64,000 bases of DNA from NCBI GenBank assembly GCA_037441565.1, contig JBBIRW010000001.1, positions 1 to 64,000 of the forward strand. Reading direction: 5' to 3'. This document shows positions 26,621-35,725 of this stretch, one piece after another (position 1 is the first letter of the stretch; every line of letters starts with the position of its first letter). Under the pieces are notes generated by a model. The model did not search any database. It was not told where the DNA came from and was given only the letters and a program-made list of their open reading frames with translations. Position numbers and translations under genes: made by a program. The DNA is from JBBIRW01 sp037441565. Its GTDB lineage: Bacteria > Desulfobacterota > JBBIRW01.

Positions 26621-29367
26621 TACTAATTAATAAAAAAACATTAAGAATAGCCCTTGCTCTTATGGTTATCGTGTATGGTTGTGCATCGGTCTCCGCTTTA
26701 ACAAAGGAGGGGGAAGGTAAAGAAGATATTTATATAGAAGCAATAAAATTCTCCCAGGATCAGGATAAATCTGTTATTACTGTAGAGGCATCAAAGCCCT
26801 TTACCTATACTGTTTTTAAAGAGGATACACCACCAAAGATTGTTGTTGAAATTCCTGATATCAGGATTGATAAGCTCTCATTGCCTATAAAGGTTGGGAG
26901 ATCCGGCATTGATTCAATAACAGCGCTCAGGGATGAGAAGAGGTCAACAACAAAGATCGAAATAAGAATTCTTGAAAATCTTGAGTTTAATGCCCGAAAG
27001 GAACAGAACATATTATATATTGAACTTACAGGATTTAAACATGAAGAGGCATCAAGCCCTGCTTCATCAAATGAAGTAAAAGAAGAAAAGGCAGAGGAAA
27101 AAAAAGAAGGTATAATTGAAGTTTCCTCGGTTGCCGAAAAACCTCAATTAGAAGAAAAAGAAAAGGAATCTACTATTGAAACACAGGAATCAGAGAAGGA
27201 AAAGGGGGAGACTGAGAAGAAGTCGGTTGAGAAGACAAGGATTACTGCAATAGAGATCCATGAAAAGAAACAGCATAGTGAGATCCTCATAAAGGGTGAC
27301 AGGGCATTTGCAGATATTAATTCATTCAAACTGCAGAAACCCGAGAGGATCGTCATTGACATAAGGGACTCTGACAGGGGAAAGATTCCCTCTACAATAA
27401 AAGGAAAGGGCAGGTATGTTAAAAGGATAAGGGTCGGCGTGCATGAAGGTAAGGTAAGAGTTGTTATAGAGCCTGTAAAGAAACTTCCTCCCTTTGCGGT
27501 TGAAAAGAGAGATGGTGAAATAGTTGTTCTTATGGGGAAAGCCCTTCCTTCAACAGCAAAGTTGTTAAAAAAGGAAAAGGAACCAAATATTGTTAAAGCA
27601 ATCGATTTTAAATACACAAAGGAAAAATCGCGAATTGTTATTGAAACTGTTGGAAAGATGCGTTTTGATAAGTCGGAAACAGCAGAAGATATACTTTCAA
27701 TCCAGATAAAGAACGCCTTTATCCCGGCAAGATTGCAGAGAACCTTTGATACAAGCGAGTTTATAAGCCCTGTTAAATTTATAGCAGCGTATCAATCAAA
27801 GACAGCATCAGGAGAGGATGTCAGTGTTGTGATAAAACTCAAAGAAAAAAGTCTCTATGAAATTACTGAGGAGGGTAATAAGCTGATCGTTTCCTTCAAT
27901 AACCCTCCATCAATTGCGAAGGTTGAAGAAAAGGCCCCTCAGGTAGAGAAGAAGGAGATAGCCCAGGTGCCCGAGGAGAAGGTTGAGAGGAAGGAAGAAA
28001 GGGTCGAGGTGGAAAAGAAGCAGGAGAAGGTGGAGGAGCAGAAAGTAAAGGAGGAGAAAGTTGTAGAAGCGCCTGTTGAAAAGAAGGCGGTACCTGTTGA
28101 GGGGGAAGGTAAGGTATATACGGGTCAGAGGATATCACTTGATTTCAAAGATGCTGATATAAAAAATGTTTTCAGACTTATTGCGGAGGTAAGTAATCTG
28201 AATATCATTGCAGGTGATGATGTCAAAGGGAAGATCACAATCAGGCTGATAAATGTTCCATGGGACCAGGCACTTGACATTATCCTCCAGACAAATGCGC
28301 TGGGGATGAAAAGGGTTGGAAATGTTATATGGATAGCTCCCAAAACAAGGATTAAGGCTGAAGAGGAAGCGGAGATGGAGGCGAAGAGGAAGAAGGAGAA
28401 GCTTGAGGATCTGGTAATCAAAACGATTCCGATAAACTATGCAAAGGCAAGCGATATGGCAAAACAGATAAAGAGCCTTCTCAGCGAGAGGGGTTCTGTT
28501 GATGTTGATGAGAGGACAAGCAGGCTTATTATAAAGGATATACCAAAGAATATAGAAAGTGCAGTTTCCCTTATAAAAACACTCGATATACCCACACCTC
28601 AGGTGCTTATCGAGGCAAAGATTGTTGAGGCGAGCACGGATTTCTCAAGGGAGCTTGGCATTCAGTGGGGTGCAGTGGGGATCACAACATCACAGCATAC
28701 AACCATTGGGGTTTCAGGCTCAAACCCTCCCGGGAGTGCAAATCCCCTCTCATCTCCAACAGCTTCAACGTTATCACCATTTGTTGTAAATGCACCTGCT
28801 TCAGCAGGTCTTGGAACTGGAATGGGTCTTGCCTTCGGGATCCTGAGGGACAACTTCCGCCTTGACCTTGTGCTCTCTGCCCTTGAGAATGAAGGAAGGG
28901 GAAGGGTAATTTCAAGTCCCAAGATTGTAACCCTCGATAATAAAGAGGCAGTAATCCAGCAAGGAACTTCCATCCCCTTTGAAACAACTTCAGCTGCAGG
29001 CACACAGACACAGTTCATCGATGCCAACCTTAACCTTACAGTTACACCCCATATAACACCCGATGGAAGTGTTATAATGAAGATTAAGGCAAGCCGCAAT
29101 GCACCAAATACGGCGATAAGGGGGGCAAGCGGGGCACCGAGTATTGATAAGAGGGAGGCAGTTACAGAGCTTCTCGTCAGGGATGGGGAGACAGCTGTGC
29201 TTGGAGGCATATATGTTACAGATACGGGATATTCCGAATCTGGTGTGCCGTGGCTAAGAAAGATTCCTGTATTTGGATGGTTTTTCCAGAAATACACCCA
29301 GAGGACAAAGGGGGAAGAACTCCTTCTCTTTGTCACGCCTCGGATTATAAGAAGGGAACAGCTTTAG
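26617..29367 (+). CDS. pilQ: Type IV pilus secretin PilQ
   Basis: A 916-residue outer-membrane secretin. After a signal peptide come three AMIN-like peptidoglycan-binding domains (about 37-135, 209-307, 325-430), two Glu/Lys-rich linkers (~140-205 and ~430-500), an STN domain from ~506 (ISLDFKDADIKNVFRLIA), an N1 domain, and the secretin channel from ~660 (PQVLIEAKIVEAS to PWLRKIPVFGWFF and ELLLFVTPRII). Full length and intact. ATGA overlap with pilP. Three AMIN domains is at the high end for this family. Confidence 0.95.
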   Translation: MILINKKTLRIALALMVIVYGCASVSALTKEGEGKEDIYIEAIKFSQDQDKSVITVEASKPFTYTVFKEDTPPKIVVEIPDIRIDKLSLPIKVGRSGIDSITALRDEKRSTTKIEIRILENLEFNARKEQNILYIELTGFKHEEASSPASSNEVKEEKAEEKKEGIIEVSSVAEKPQLEEKEKESTIETQESEKEKGETEKKSVEKTRITAIEIHEKKQHSEILIKGDRAFADINSFKLQKPERIVIDIRDSDRGKIPSTIKGKGRYVKRIRVGVHEGKVRVVIEPVKKLPPFAVEKRDGEIVVLMGKALPSTAKLLKKEKEPNIVKAIDFKYTKEKSRIVIETVGKMRFDKSETAEDILSIQIKNAFIPARLQRTFDTSEFISPVKFIAAYQSKTASGEDVSVVIKLKEKSLYEITEEGNKLIVSFNNPPSIAKVEEKAPQVEKKEIAQVPEEKVERKEERVEVEKKQEKVEEQKVKEEKVVEAPVEKKAVPVEGEGKVYTGQRISLDFKDADIKNVFRLIAEVSNLNIIAGDDVKGKITIRLINVPWDQALDIILQTNALGMKRVGNVIWIAPKTRIKAEEEAEMEAKRKKEKLEDLVIKTIPINYAKASDMAKQIKSLLSERGSVDVDERTSRLIIKDIPKNIESAVSLIKTLDIPTPQVLIEAKIVEASTDFSRELGIQWGAVGITTSQHTTIGVSGSNPPGSANPLSSPTASTLSPFVVNAPASAGLGTGMGLAFGILRDNFRLDLVLSALENEGRGRVISSPKIVTLDNKEAVIQQGTSIPFETTSAAGTQTQFIDANLNLTVTPHITPDGSVIMKIKASRNAPNTAIRGASGAPSIDKREAVTELLVRDGETAVLGGIYVTDTGYSESGVPWLRKIPVFGWFFQKYTQRTKGEELLLFVTPRIIRREQL

Positions 29368-29402
29368 AGATATTTCCAACCGTAAAATTTACCTTTTGAA
29401 TT

Positions 29403-30581
29403 ATGGGGAGCTTGAAATATATCACTGCTGGTGAATCCCATGGGCCACAGCTAACTGCCATTGTTGAGGGAATACCTGCGGGTCTATTTCTGACAGAAGA
29501 TCCTATAAATTATGAACTTTCAAGGAGAAGGATCGGTTATGGAAGGGGTGGAAGGATGCAGATAGAGAGGGATATGGTTAGCATAATTTCTGGTGTAAGG
29601 GGTGGTTATACTACAGGGGCGCCGATAACACTGGTTATTTCGAATAAAGACTGGGAGAACTGGAAGAAGATAATGCAGATAAAGCCCTTTGAAGAAGCTA
29701 TTAAACCTGTCACGGAGCCAAGACCCGGTCATGCTGACCTTGCAGGTATATTAAAGTATCAGCAGAAAGATATAAGAAATATAATTGAAAGGAGCAGTGC
29801 AAGGGAGACTGCATCAAGGGTGGCAGTGGGAGCTGTTGCGAAGGAGTTATTAAAGTGCTTTGGTATAAAAATAATTAGTCATGTAATAGAAATTGGTGGA
29901 GTGAGGGTAAAAAGGAGGTTAGAGAGAATATCAGAAATAGAGGACCTTGCGGAGGGGTCAGATTTAAGATGCGCTGAAAGGGAAACTGAAGAACTAATGA
30001 AAAGGCGGATCGATGAGGCAAGAGAAAGGGGTGATACAGTTGGTGGAGTATTTGAGATAATTGCTGAGGGTGTTCCTGCAGGTCTTGGAAGTTATACCCA
30101 GTGGGACAAAAGGATAGATGGGAAATTTGCACAGGCACTTATGAGTATTCCGGCAGTAAAAGGGGTTGAGATTGGGATCGGTTTTGAAGGGTCAGCCCTT
30201 TTTGGTTCACAGGTTCATGATGAAATATTTTATAGAAAAAGTAATATGCATCCTTCAGGGGGGTTTTACAGAAATACAAACAGGGCGGGAGGTATAGAGG
30301 GTGGAGTAACAAATGGTGAAGCAATTTTATTGAGATGTGCTATGAAACCCATATCGACACTGCTTTCCCCACTAAGAACTGTTGATATAATAACTAAAGA
30401 GGAGAAGAGGGCACTTGTTGAAAGATCGGATGTTTGCGCTGTTCCGGCTGCAGCTGTTGTGGGAGAGGCTATGGTTGCAATTGTCCTTGCTGATTGTATG
30501 CTTGAGAAATTTGGAGGCGATACAATTAGAGAATGCATGGATAACTATAATAACTATCTGGCAAAGATAAATGAGCTCTAA
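29403..30581 (+). CDS. aroC: Chorismate synthase
   Basis: A 392-residue enzyme that converts 5-enolpyruvylshikimate-3-phosphate to chorismate with reduced FMN. Visible signatures are TAGESHGPQL at the N-terminus, RRxGYGRGGRM, the SSARETASRVAVGA active-site region, and FRGxN-like HPSGGFYRNTNRAGGIEGG. It follows pilQ after 35 bases with no terminator in between, and overlaps aroK by 11 bases. Chorismate is also the substrate of MqnA, encoded at 51335-52162. Confidence 0.95.
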   Translation: MGSLKYITAGESHGPQLTAIVEGIPAGLFLTEDPINYELSRRRIGYGRGGRMQIERDMVSIISGVRGGYTTGAPITLVISNKDWENWKKIMQIKPFEEAIKPVTEPRPGHADLAGILKYQQKDIRNIIERSSARETASRVAVGAVAKELLKCFGIKIISHVIEIGGVRVKRRLERISEIEDLAEGSDLRCAERETEELMKRRIDEARERGDTVGGVFEIIAEGVPAGLGSYTQWDKRIDGKFAQALMSIPAVKGVEIGIGFEGSALFGSQVHDEIFYRKSNMHPSGGFYRNTNRAGGIEGGVTNGEAILLRCAMKPISTLLSPLRTVDIITKEEKRALVERSDVCAVPAAAVVGEAMVAIVLADCMLEKFGGDTIRECMDNYNNYLAKINEL

Positions 30582-31098
30582 ATTTTCAAAAAATATTATA
30601 CTTACTGGTTTCATGGGCACGGGAAAGAGTTCTACCGGAAAGGTGCTCGCATCAAAGATGGGATGGGAGTTTATTGATACCGATCAAAGGATAGTCGAGC
30701 AAGCAGGATTGTCAATACCGGAGATCTTTGATAAATTTGGTGAAACATACTTCAGGGAAATCGAAAAGAAAGTTATAAAAGAGGTAGCATCAGGATCACA
30801 TCTTGTTATAGCAACTGGCGGAGGTGCTATCATCGATATTGAGAATTATGAGATAATGAAGAGAAATGGTATTATAATCTGTCTCACAGCAGAGGAGGAT
30901 GAGATAGCAAAAAGGGTTGATGACAGCCGTCCACTTCTTAAGGGAGGCAGGTCAGGAAGGATAAGGGCTCTTATGAGGGAGAGGGATACCTACTATCGAA
31001 GGGCAGACTTTACTGTTGATACAACGGGAAAGAGTCCTTATGTTGTTGCAGAGGAGATCATCGATCTCCTTTCGTTGAGGGAAGATGGAAAAATTTGA
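30571..31098 (+). CDS. aroK: Shikimate kinase
   Basis: A 175-residue P-loop kinase: Walker A GFMGTGKSST near residue 12, the shikimate-binding DTDQRIVEQAG, EKKVI, ATGGGAII, and the lid DSRPLLKGG. Full length. It phosphorylates shikimate at O3. Overlaps aroC by 11 bases and aroB by 14. Confidence 0.95.
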   Translation: MSSKFSKNIILTGFMGTGKSSTGKVLASKMGWEFIDTDQRIVEQAGLSIPEIFDKFGETYFREIEKKVIKEVASGSHLVIATGGGAIIDIENYEIMKRNGIIICLTAEEDEIAKRVDDSRPLLKGGRSGRIRALMRERDTYYRRADFTVDTTGKSPYVVAEEIIDLLSLREDGKI

Positions 31099-32182
31099 AA
31101 GAGTGGATGTAAATCTTGGTGATAGATCCTACCCGATATATATAGGAAAGGGTATACTTGAAGGGTTCGCATCTTTTCTGAAAAAGCATATTGATACAAG
31201 GAAGGTGTTTATCATTACAGACAGCCGTGTTTTTGAATTATATTTCTCTCCTATTTTTGAAAGTCTTCACAGGGATGGAATATCAGTTTTTCATGCTATT
31301 TTTCCAGAGGGTGAGAAACATAAAAACATAAAAACTGTTTCGGCACTTTACAACAAACTGATAGAGGTAAAAATTGAACGGAATGAGCCTATTGTAGCAT
31401 TAGGAGGGGGTGTTGCAGGCGATGTTGCAGGATTTGTTGCATCAACGTATCTGAGGGGTGTGCCTTTCATCCAGATTCCAACAACACTCCTTTCACAGGT
31501 GGATAGCAGTGTTGGTGGAAAAACCGGAATAAATCACAGATCTGGGAAGAATCTCATAGGAACATTCTATCAGCCGATTTTCGTATTTATTGATATCGAT
31601 GTCCTGAAAACCCTGGAGGGCAGGGATTATCTTTCGGGAATGGCTGAGGTTATAAAATACGGAATAATCAGGGACAAAGGGCTTTTTGAAGTCCTGGAGA
31701 ACAAGAGGGATGATATCTTAAAGAGAGACCCTGAACTTCTCATGCTTATTATTAAGAGAGCATGCGAGATAAAGGCCGGGGTTGTTGAGGAGGACGAGAG
31801 GGAAAAAGGGGTCCGATCCATACTGAATTTTGGTCATACATTTGGTCATGCCTTTGAGGCATGGGGTGGATACAGCAGATTTACCCATGGAGAGGCCATT
31901 GCAATTGGAATGGTTGCAGCAGCAAGGCTCTCATTCCTCCTTGGGTGCTGTGAAAAAACTACTTCTGAAAGGATTGAGGGAATTATAAGATCCTATGGAC
32001 TTCCAGCAGATTTACCTGATATATCGGGTAGATTCCTTATTAAATACCTTGAGAGAGACAAAAAGATCAAAGAGGGGAAGGTCCGTTTAGTCTTGACAGA
32101 GGGTATAGGGTGTGTTAGGTTGAGGCCAGTTGAGGTGGCCGAGCTGTTAGGGTATCTTCCCCGTATTAGAGGATGTGTCTGA
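31085..32182 (+). CDS. aroB: 3-Dehydroquinate synthase
   Basis: A 365-residue NAD- and metal-dependent cyclase for DAHP to 3-dehydroquinate. Motifs: GGGVAGDVAGFVASTY, PTTLLSQVDSSVGGKTGIN, the metal-binding Glu in GMAEVIKYG, and the two His in NFGHTFGHAFE and THGEAIAIGM. Full length. The stop shares a base with the start of the next gene (TGATG). Confidence 0.95.
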   Translation: MEKFERVDVNLGDRSYPIYIGKGILEGFASFLKKHIDTRKVFIITDSRVFELYFSPIFESLHRDGISVFHAIFPEGEKHKNIKTVSALYNKLIEVKIERNEPIVALGGGVAGDVAGFVASTYLRGVPFIQIPTTLLSQVDSSVGGKTGINHRSGKNLIGTFYQPIFVFIDIDVLKTLEGRDYLSGMAEVIKYGIIRDKGLFEVLENKRDDILKRDPELLMLIIKRACEIKAGVVEEDEREKGVRSILNFGHTFGHAFEAWGGYSRFTHGEAIAIGMVAAARLSFLLGCCEKTTSERIEGIIRSYGLPADLPDISGRFLIKYLERDKKIKEGKVRLVLTEGIGCVRLRPVEVAELLGYLPRIRGCV

Positions 32183-33054
32183 TGGAGGAGAAAAGGAATC
32201 AACCAGAAGAAATCCAGCTCTCACCTGAAATTATCAAATACGAATCGTTACTTGCGAAGGATCCGAAATCTGTTGTCTTTGCACCACTTGCAGATGCATA
32301 CAGAAAAGCCGGGATGCTTGATGATGCCTTAAGGGTGTGCACTGAGGGTTTGAAATATCATCCGCATCATACAGGCGGAAGGGTTGTTCTTGGAAGGATA
32401 TATTTTGAGAAGGGGCTTTATGAAGAGGCGCGGCTGGAACTGGAAAATGCTTTAAGATTAAGTCCAGAGAATATTGTTGCCCGTAAACTTCTTGGAGAAA
32501 TCTATTTTATTCAGGGGGATCAAAAAAGGGCGCTTGAGGAATTTGATAGGGTGCTTTTCTTAAACCCCGGGGATAAGGAAGTCAGTGAGAGGATAAGGTT
32601 GTTAAAAGCACTTTCAGGAGTTGAAGAGAAGCATGAGGTGGCTGTAAAGAGAGAGGAAGAGGAGATAGGGGATCTGGGAGGTGAGGTGGAGGGTGAACTA
32701 GTTGTAAATGAGGAGGGTCTTGTGCTTCAAATTCCTGAAGAGGAAAAAGAAGATATATCAGCGGATGGATTTGTTATCAGATCTGCCGGGGAGATTTTTG
32801 AAGAGGATAGGGAGGAGATCTGCACACTTACCCTTGCAGAGATTTATAGGGAGCAGAAGCTTTATGATAAAGCCATTGAAGTTTATGAAAAACTTTTGAA
32901 AAAAGAGCCTGATAATATAGAAATCAGGACAAGATATGAAAGTCTTTTAAAAGAATTGAAAGGGGAACCCGAAGAGACCAAAGAGAGTATAGAGATAAAA
33001 GTCCTTGAAGAGTGGCTGGAAAAGGTAAGGAGGATCTACAGTGACAGACTTTAA
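32182..33054 (+). CDS. TPR protein of the aro/pil cluster
   Basis: A 290-residue soluble protein. Three TPR units lie at about 30-130 (DALRVCTEGLKYHPHH; EEARLELENALRLSP; KRALEEFDRVLFLNPGDKE), then an acidic, low-complexity linker, then one more TPR-like hairpin (TLAEIYREQKLYDKAIEVYEKLLKKEPDN). No signal or membrane helix. ATG 32182 (TGATG with aroB) is preferred over ATG 32173. A roadblock protein follows, so the pair may form a regulatory complex with a small GTPase; that is inference. Confidence 0.75.
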   Translation: MEEKRNQPEEIQLSPEIIKYESLLAKDPKSVVFAPLADAYRKAGMLDDALRVCTEGLKYHPHHTGGRVVLGRIYFEKGLYEEARLELENALRLSPENIVARKLLGEIYFIQGDQKRALEEFDRVLFLNPGDKEVSERIRLLKALSGVEEKHEVAVKREEEEIGDLGGEVEGELVVNEEGLVLQIPEEEKEDISADGFVIRSAGEIFEEDREEICTLTLAEIYREQKLYDKAIEVYEKLLKKEPDNIEIRTRYESLLKELKGEPEETKESIEIKVLEEWLEKVRRIYSDRL

Positions 33055-33403
33055 AGAGGAACTATCAAGGATAGTAAACAGAATAGATGGATGTATTGGT
33101 GCAGTGATTATAGGAAGTGATGGCCTTGTTATTTCACAGTATATAAAGGGAGAGGACGCACTGGATATTTCTTCAATAAACATAGAACTGGTAAGTATTA
33201 TAAGAAAGATTCATCAGATAATGGAGGAGATGGGATTCGGTGGTTTTGTTGAAATTTCATTATCATGTGAGAAGGTACATGTTGTAATGAGGGCGTTAAA
33301 TAAGGATTATTTTATCTCAATACTCATGCTTCCCGGCTCTAACACAGCCAAGGGAAGATTCATTATGAGAACCGCAGGTATGCGTCTTGCCCGTGAGTTT
33401 TGA
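33041..33403 (+). CDS. Roadblock/LC7 domain protein (MglB-like)
   Basis: A 120-residue single-domain roadblock protein: a start helix ELSRIVNRIDG, the strand pair CIGAVIIGSDGLVISQY, a long helix with IELVSIIRKIHQIM, and ISLSCEKVHVVMRAL. The family regulates Ras-like GTPases; MglB is the GTPase activator that sets pilus polarity in Myxococcus. No MglA GTPase is in this window. GTG 33041 has a strong AAGGAGG seven bases upstream and overlaps the TPR gene by 14 bases. Confidence 0.8.
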   Translation: MTDFKEELSRIVNRIDGCIGAVIIGSDGLVISQYIKGEDALDISSINIELVSIIRKIHQIMEEMGFGGFVEISLSCEKVHVVMRALNKDYFISILMLPGSNTAKGRFIMRTAGMRLAREF

Positions 33404-33404
33404 A

Positions 33405-33878
33405 ATGAGAATACTCATTATTCATGGACCAAATTTGAATATGCTGGGATTGAGGGAGAGGAATATATATGGAGAGGTGAACCTGGAGGAGATAAATGAA
33501 GAATTGAGGAAGGTCGGTGAGAAGGAAGGTGTGGAGCTGGATTTTTTTCAATCCAATTCAGAGGGCGCAATCATTGACAGGATACATGCAGCATACGGAA
33601 ATTGTGATGCAATTGTTATTAACCCTGGTGCCTTTACCCATACAAGCATTGCTATAAGGGATGGTATCGCGGCGGTAGGGATACCTGTTGTTGAGGTTCA
33701 TATGAGCAATATATACAGTAGGGAACCTTTCAGAAGGAAATCCTATATCGCAGAGGTTTCCGAAGGACAGATCTGTGGATTCGGTAAGGATAGTTATGTC
33801 CTTGGTCTTATGGCAGCCATATCCATTTTGCGAAAAAAACAGTTGGAGAGGAAGAAAGATGAATCTCAAAGACATTAA
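33405..33878 (+). CDS. aroQ: Type II 3-dehydroquinate dehydratase
   Basis: A 157-residue small dodecameric-type enzyme. Signatures: HGPNLNMLGLRERNIYG with the catalytic Tyr, FFQSNSEGAIIDRIH, INPGAFTHTSIAIRD, and VEVHMSNIYSREPFRRKS with the catalytic His. It removes water from 3-dehydroquinate, completing the shikimate steps present here besides AroE and AroA. ATG 33405 is chosen because the conserved start MRILIIHGPN begins there. Confidence 0.95.
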   Translation: MRILIIHGPNLNMLGLRERNIYGEVNLEEINEELRKVGEKEGVELDFFQSNSEGAIIDRIHAAYGNCDAIVINPGAFTHTSIAIRDGIAAVGIPVVEVHMSNIYSREPFRRKSYIAEVSEGQICGFGKDSYVLGLMAAISILRKKQLERKKDESQRH

Positions 33879-34347
33879 AGCCATTATCGAGATGTTAAAG
33901 GATACTGATGTGACGGAGATTGAGATTGAGAAGGATGACATCAAGATAAGGATTAAAAGGGAAAGTTCTACAAAAACAAACCAGCAGCCTCAGATGGTTC
34001 AGGTAGCACCACTTACAGTAACACCGCATGTTCAGTCTGTGGTAAAAACACCTCCAGCAGATATAACACAAAAACAGGCAGAGGAGAAGGGAAAACAGCT
34101 TAAAACTGTAACAGCCCCGATGGTTGGAACATTTTACAGGGCTCCATCACCTGATGCACCCCCTTATGTTGAAGAGGGCAGTGTTGTTAAGAAAGGGCAG
34201 GTACTCTGTATCATAGAGGCGATGAAACTTATGAATGAGATTGAATCAGAATATAATGGAAAGATTGTATCCATACTTGCAGAAAATGGTAAGCCTGTAG
34301 AATTCGGGGAGCCAATATTTGTAATTGAGGTTTCGGATCAGGAATAA
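33859..34347 (+). CDS. accB: Acetyl-CoA carboxylase biotin carboxyl carrier protein
   Basis: A 162-residue BCCP. The N-terminal helical part (MNLKDIKAIIEMLKDTDVTEIEIEKD) is followed by a Pro/Thr/Gln-rich flexible linker and the biotinyl domain with EAMKLM, where the Lys is biotinylated, and the thumb-like AP...FYRAPSPDAPPYVEEG. GGAGAGGAAG precedes ATG 33859. Overlaps the end of aroQ by 20 bases. Works with AccC, encoded next. Confidence 0.95.
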   Translation: MNLKDIKAIIEMLKDTDVTEIEIEKDDIKIRIKRESSTKTNQQPQMVQVAPLTVTPHVQSVVKTPPADITQKQAEEKGKQLKTVTAPMVGTFYRAPSPDAPPYVEEGSVVKKGQVLCIIEAMKLMNEIESEYNGKIVSILAENGKPVEFGEPIFVIEVSDQE

Positions 34348-34387
34348 TTTATTTCTTCACAATTAGATGAAAAAATGGATTTCAGCG

Positions 34388-35725
34388 ATGTTTAATAAGA
34401 TACTCATTGCAAACAGAGGAGAGATCGCACTGAGGATTATCAGGGCATGCAGGGAGCTCGGTATAAAAACAGTTGTTGTGCACTCAACAGAGGAGAGGGA
34501 CTCTCTTCCCGTACTACTGGCTGATGAGTCTGTGTGTATAGGAAGGGGTCCAAGCAAGGACAGCTACCTTAACATCCCTTCCATTCTCAGTGCTGTTGAA
34601 ATAACGGATGCGGAGGCAGTTCATCCCGGATATGGATTTCTGGCAGAGAACGCTTCATTTGCCGAGATATGTGAAAACTGTGGGGTTGTATTTATTGGTC
34701 CTACATCAGAGAATATGAGGTTAATGGGAAATAAGATAAAGGCAAGGGAGATCGTCTCAAAGGCAGGTGTTCCGGTGTTACCTGGTAGTGAAAAACCACT
34801 CAAGGATGAGAAGGAGGCATTTGAGATAGCAAAAAAGATCGGTTTCCCTGTTGTTATAAAGGCAGCACTTGGTGGAGGCGGAAGAGGTATGAAGGTTGTC
34901 CATTCACCTGCAAGTTTCATAAATGCATTTTTGACAAGCCAGTCTGAGGTAATGGCAGCATTCGGGGATTCTGAGGTATATGTTGAGAAATATATTGAAG
35001 GATCCAGACATGTTGAAATTCAGATAATGGCGGACAAATACGGAAATATAATACATCTGGGTGAGAGGGACTGTACAATTCAGAGAAGGCATCAGAAACT
35101 TCTTGAGGAATCACCTTCACCTGTTGTTAATGAGAAATTAAGAGCAAGGATGGGTGAGGCTGCTGTAAATGCAGCAAAACAGGTTAACTATACAAATGTA
35201 GGAACTGTTGAGTTTTTACTTACCCCGAAGGGGGAATTCTACTTCCTTGAAATGAACACGAGAATTCAAGTTGAACATCCAGTGACAGAGATGGTAACAG
35301 GCATTGATATCGTTAAAGAACAGATAAGGCTTGCTTACGGTGAGAGGCTCAGATACAGACAGAAGGACATAGTATTAAAGGGTCATGCGATGGAATGCAG
35401 GATAAATGCTGAAGATCCGGAGAGGTTCACTCCATTTCCCGGAGTCATTACAAAATGCTATCATCCGGGAGGAATTGGTGTAAGAGTTGATTCACATATT
35501 ATGGCAGGACAAAGGGTACTGCCATATTATGATTCCCTCATCTCGAAGGTTATTGTACACGCAGAAAACCGCCATAATAGCATAGTGAGGATGAAAAGGG
35601 CATTGAGTGAATATATCATAGAGGGGGTAAAAACAAATATTCCTTTTCATTTAAAGCTCCTCTCGGATCCGGATTTTATAAAGGGGAATTACGATACAAA
35701 ATTCGTAGAGAAAAAGTATCTGTAA
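34388..35725 (+). CDS. accC: Acetyl-CoA carboxylase, biotin carboxylase subunit
   Basis: A 445-residue ATP-grasp enzyme that carboxylates biotin on AccB. MFNKILIANRGEIALRI is the standard N-terminus, which is why ATG 34388 is preferred to ATG 34367. Also visible: HPGYGFLAEN, the glycine-rich lid ALGGGGRGMK, ERDCTIQRRHQKLLEESPSP, and EMNTRIQVEHPVTE. Full length. The carboxyltransferase subunits are not in this window. Confidence 0.95.
   Translation: MFNKILIANRGEIALRIIRACRELGIKTVVVHSTEERDSLPVLLADESVCIGRGPSKDSYLNIPSILSAVEITDAEAVHPGYGFLAENASFAEICENCGVVFIGPTSENMRLMGNKIKAREIVSKAGVPVLPGSEKPLKDEKEAFEIAKKIGFPVVIKAALGGGGRGMKVVHSPASFINAFLTSQSEVMAAFGDSEVYVEKYIEGSRHVEIQIMADKYGNIIHLGERDCTIQRRHQKLLEESPSPVVNEKLRARMGEAAVNAAKQVNYTNVGTVEFLLTPKGEFYFLEMNTRIQVEHPVTEMVTGIDIVKEQIRLAYGERLRYRQKDIVLKGHAMECRINAEDPERFTPFPGVITKCYHPGGIGVRVDSHIMAGQRVLPYYDSLISKVIVHAENRHNSIVRMKRALSEYIIEGVKTNIPFHLKLLSDPDFIKGNYDTKFVEKKYL

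Noticed and set aside
28662..29336. Long antisense open frame (224 codons) across the pilQ secretin domain
   Set aside because: pilQ is intact with all secretin motifs; the reverse frame has no family motif or ribosome site and reflects codon bias.
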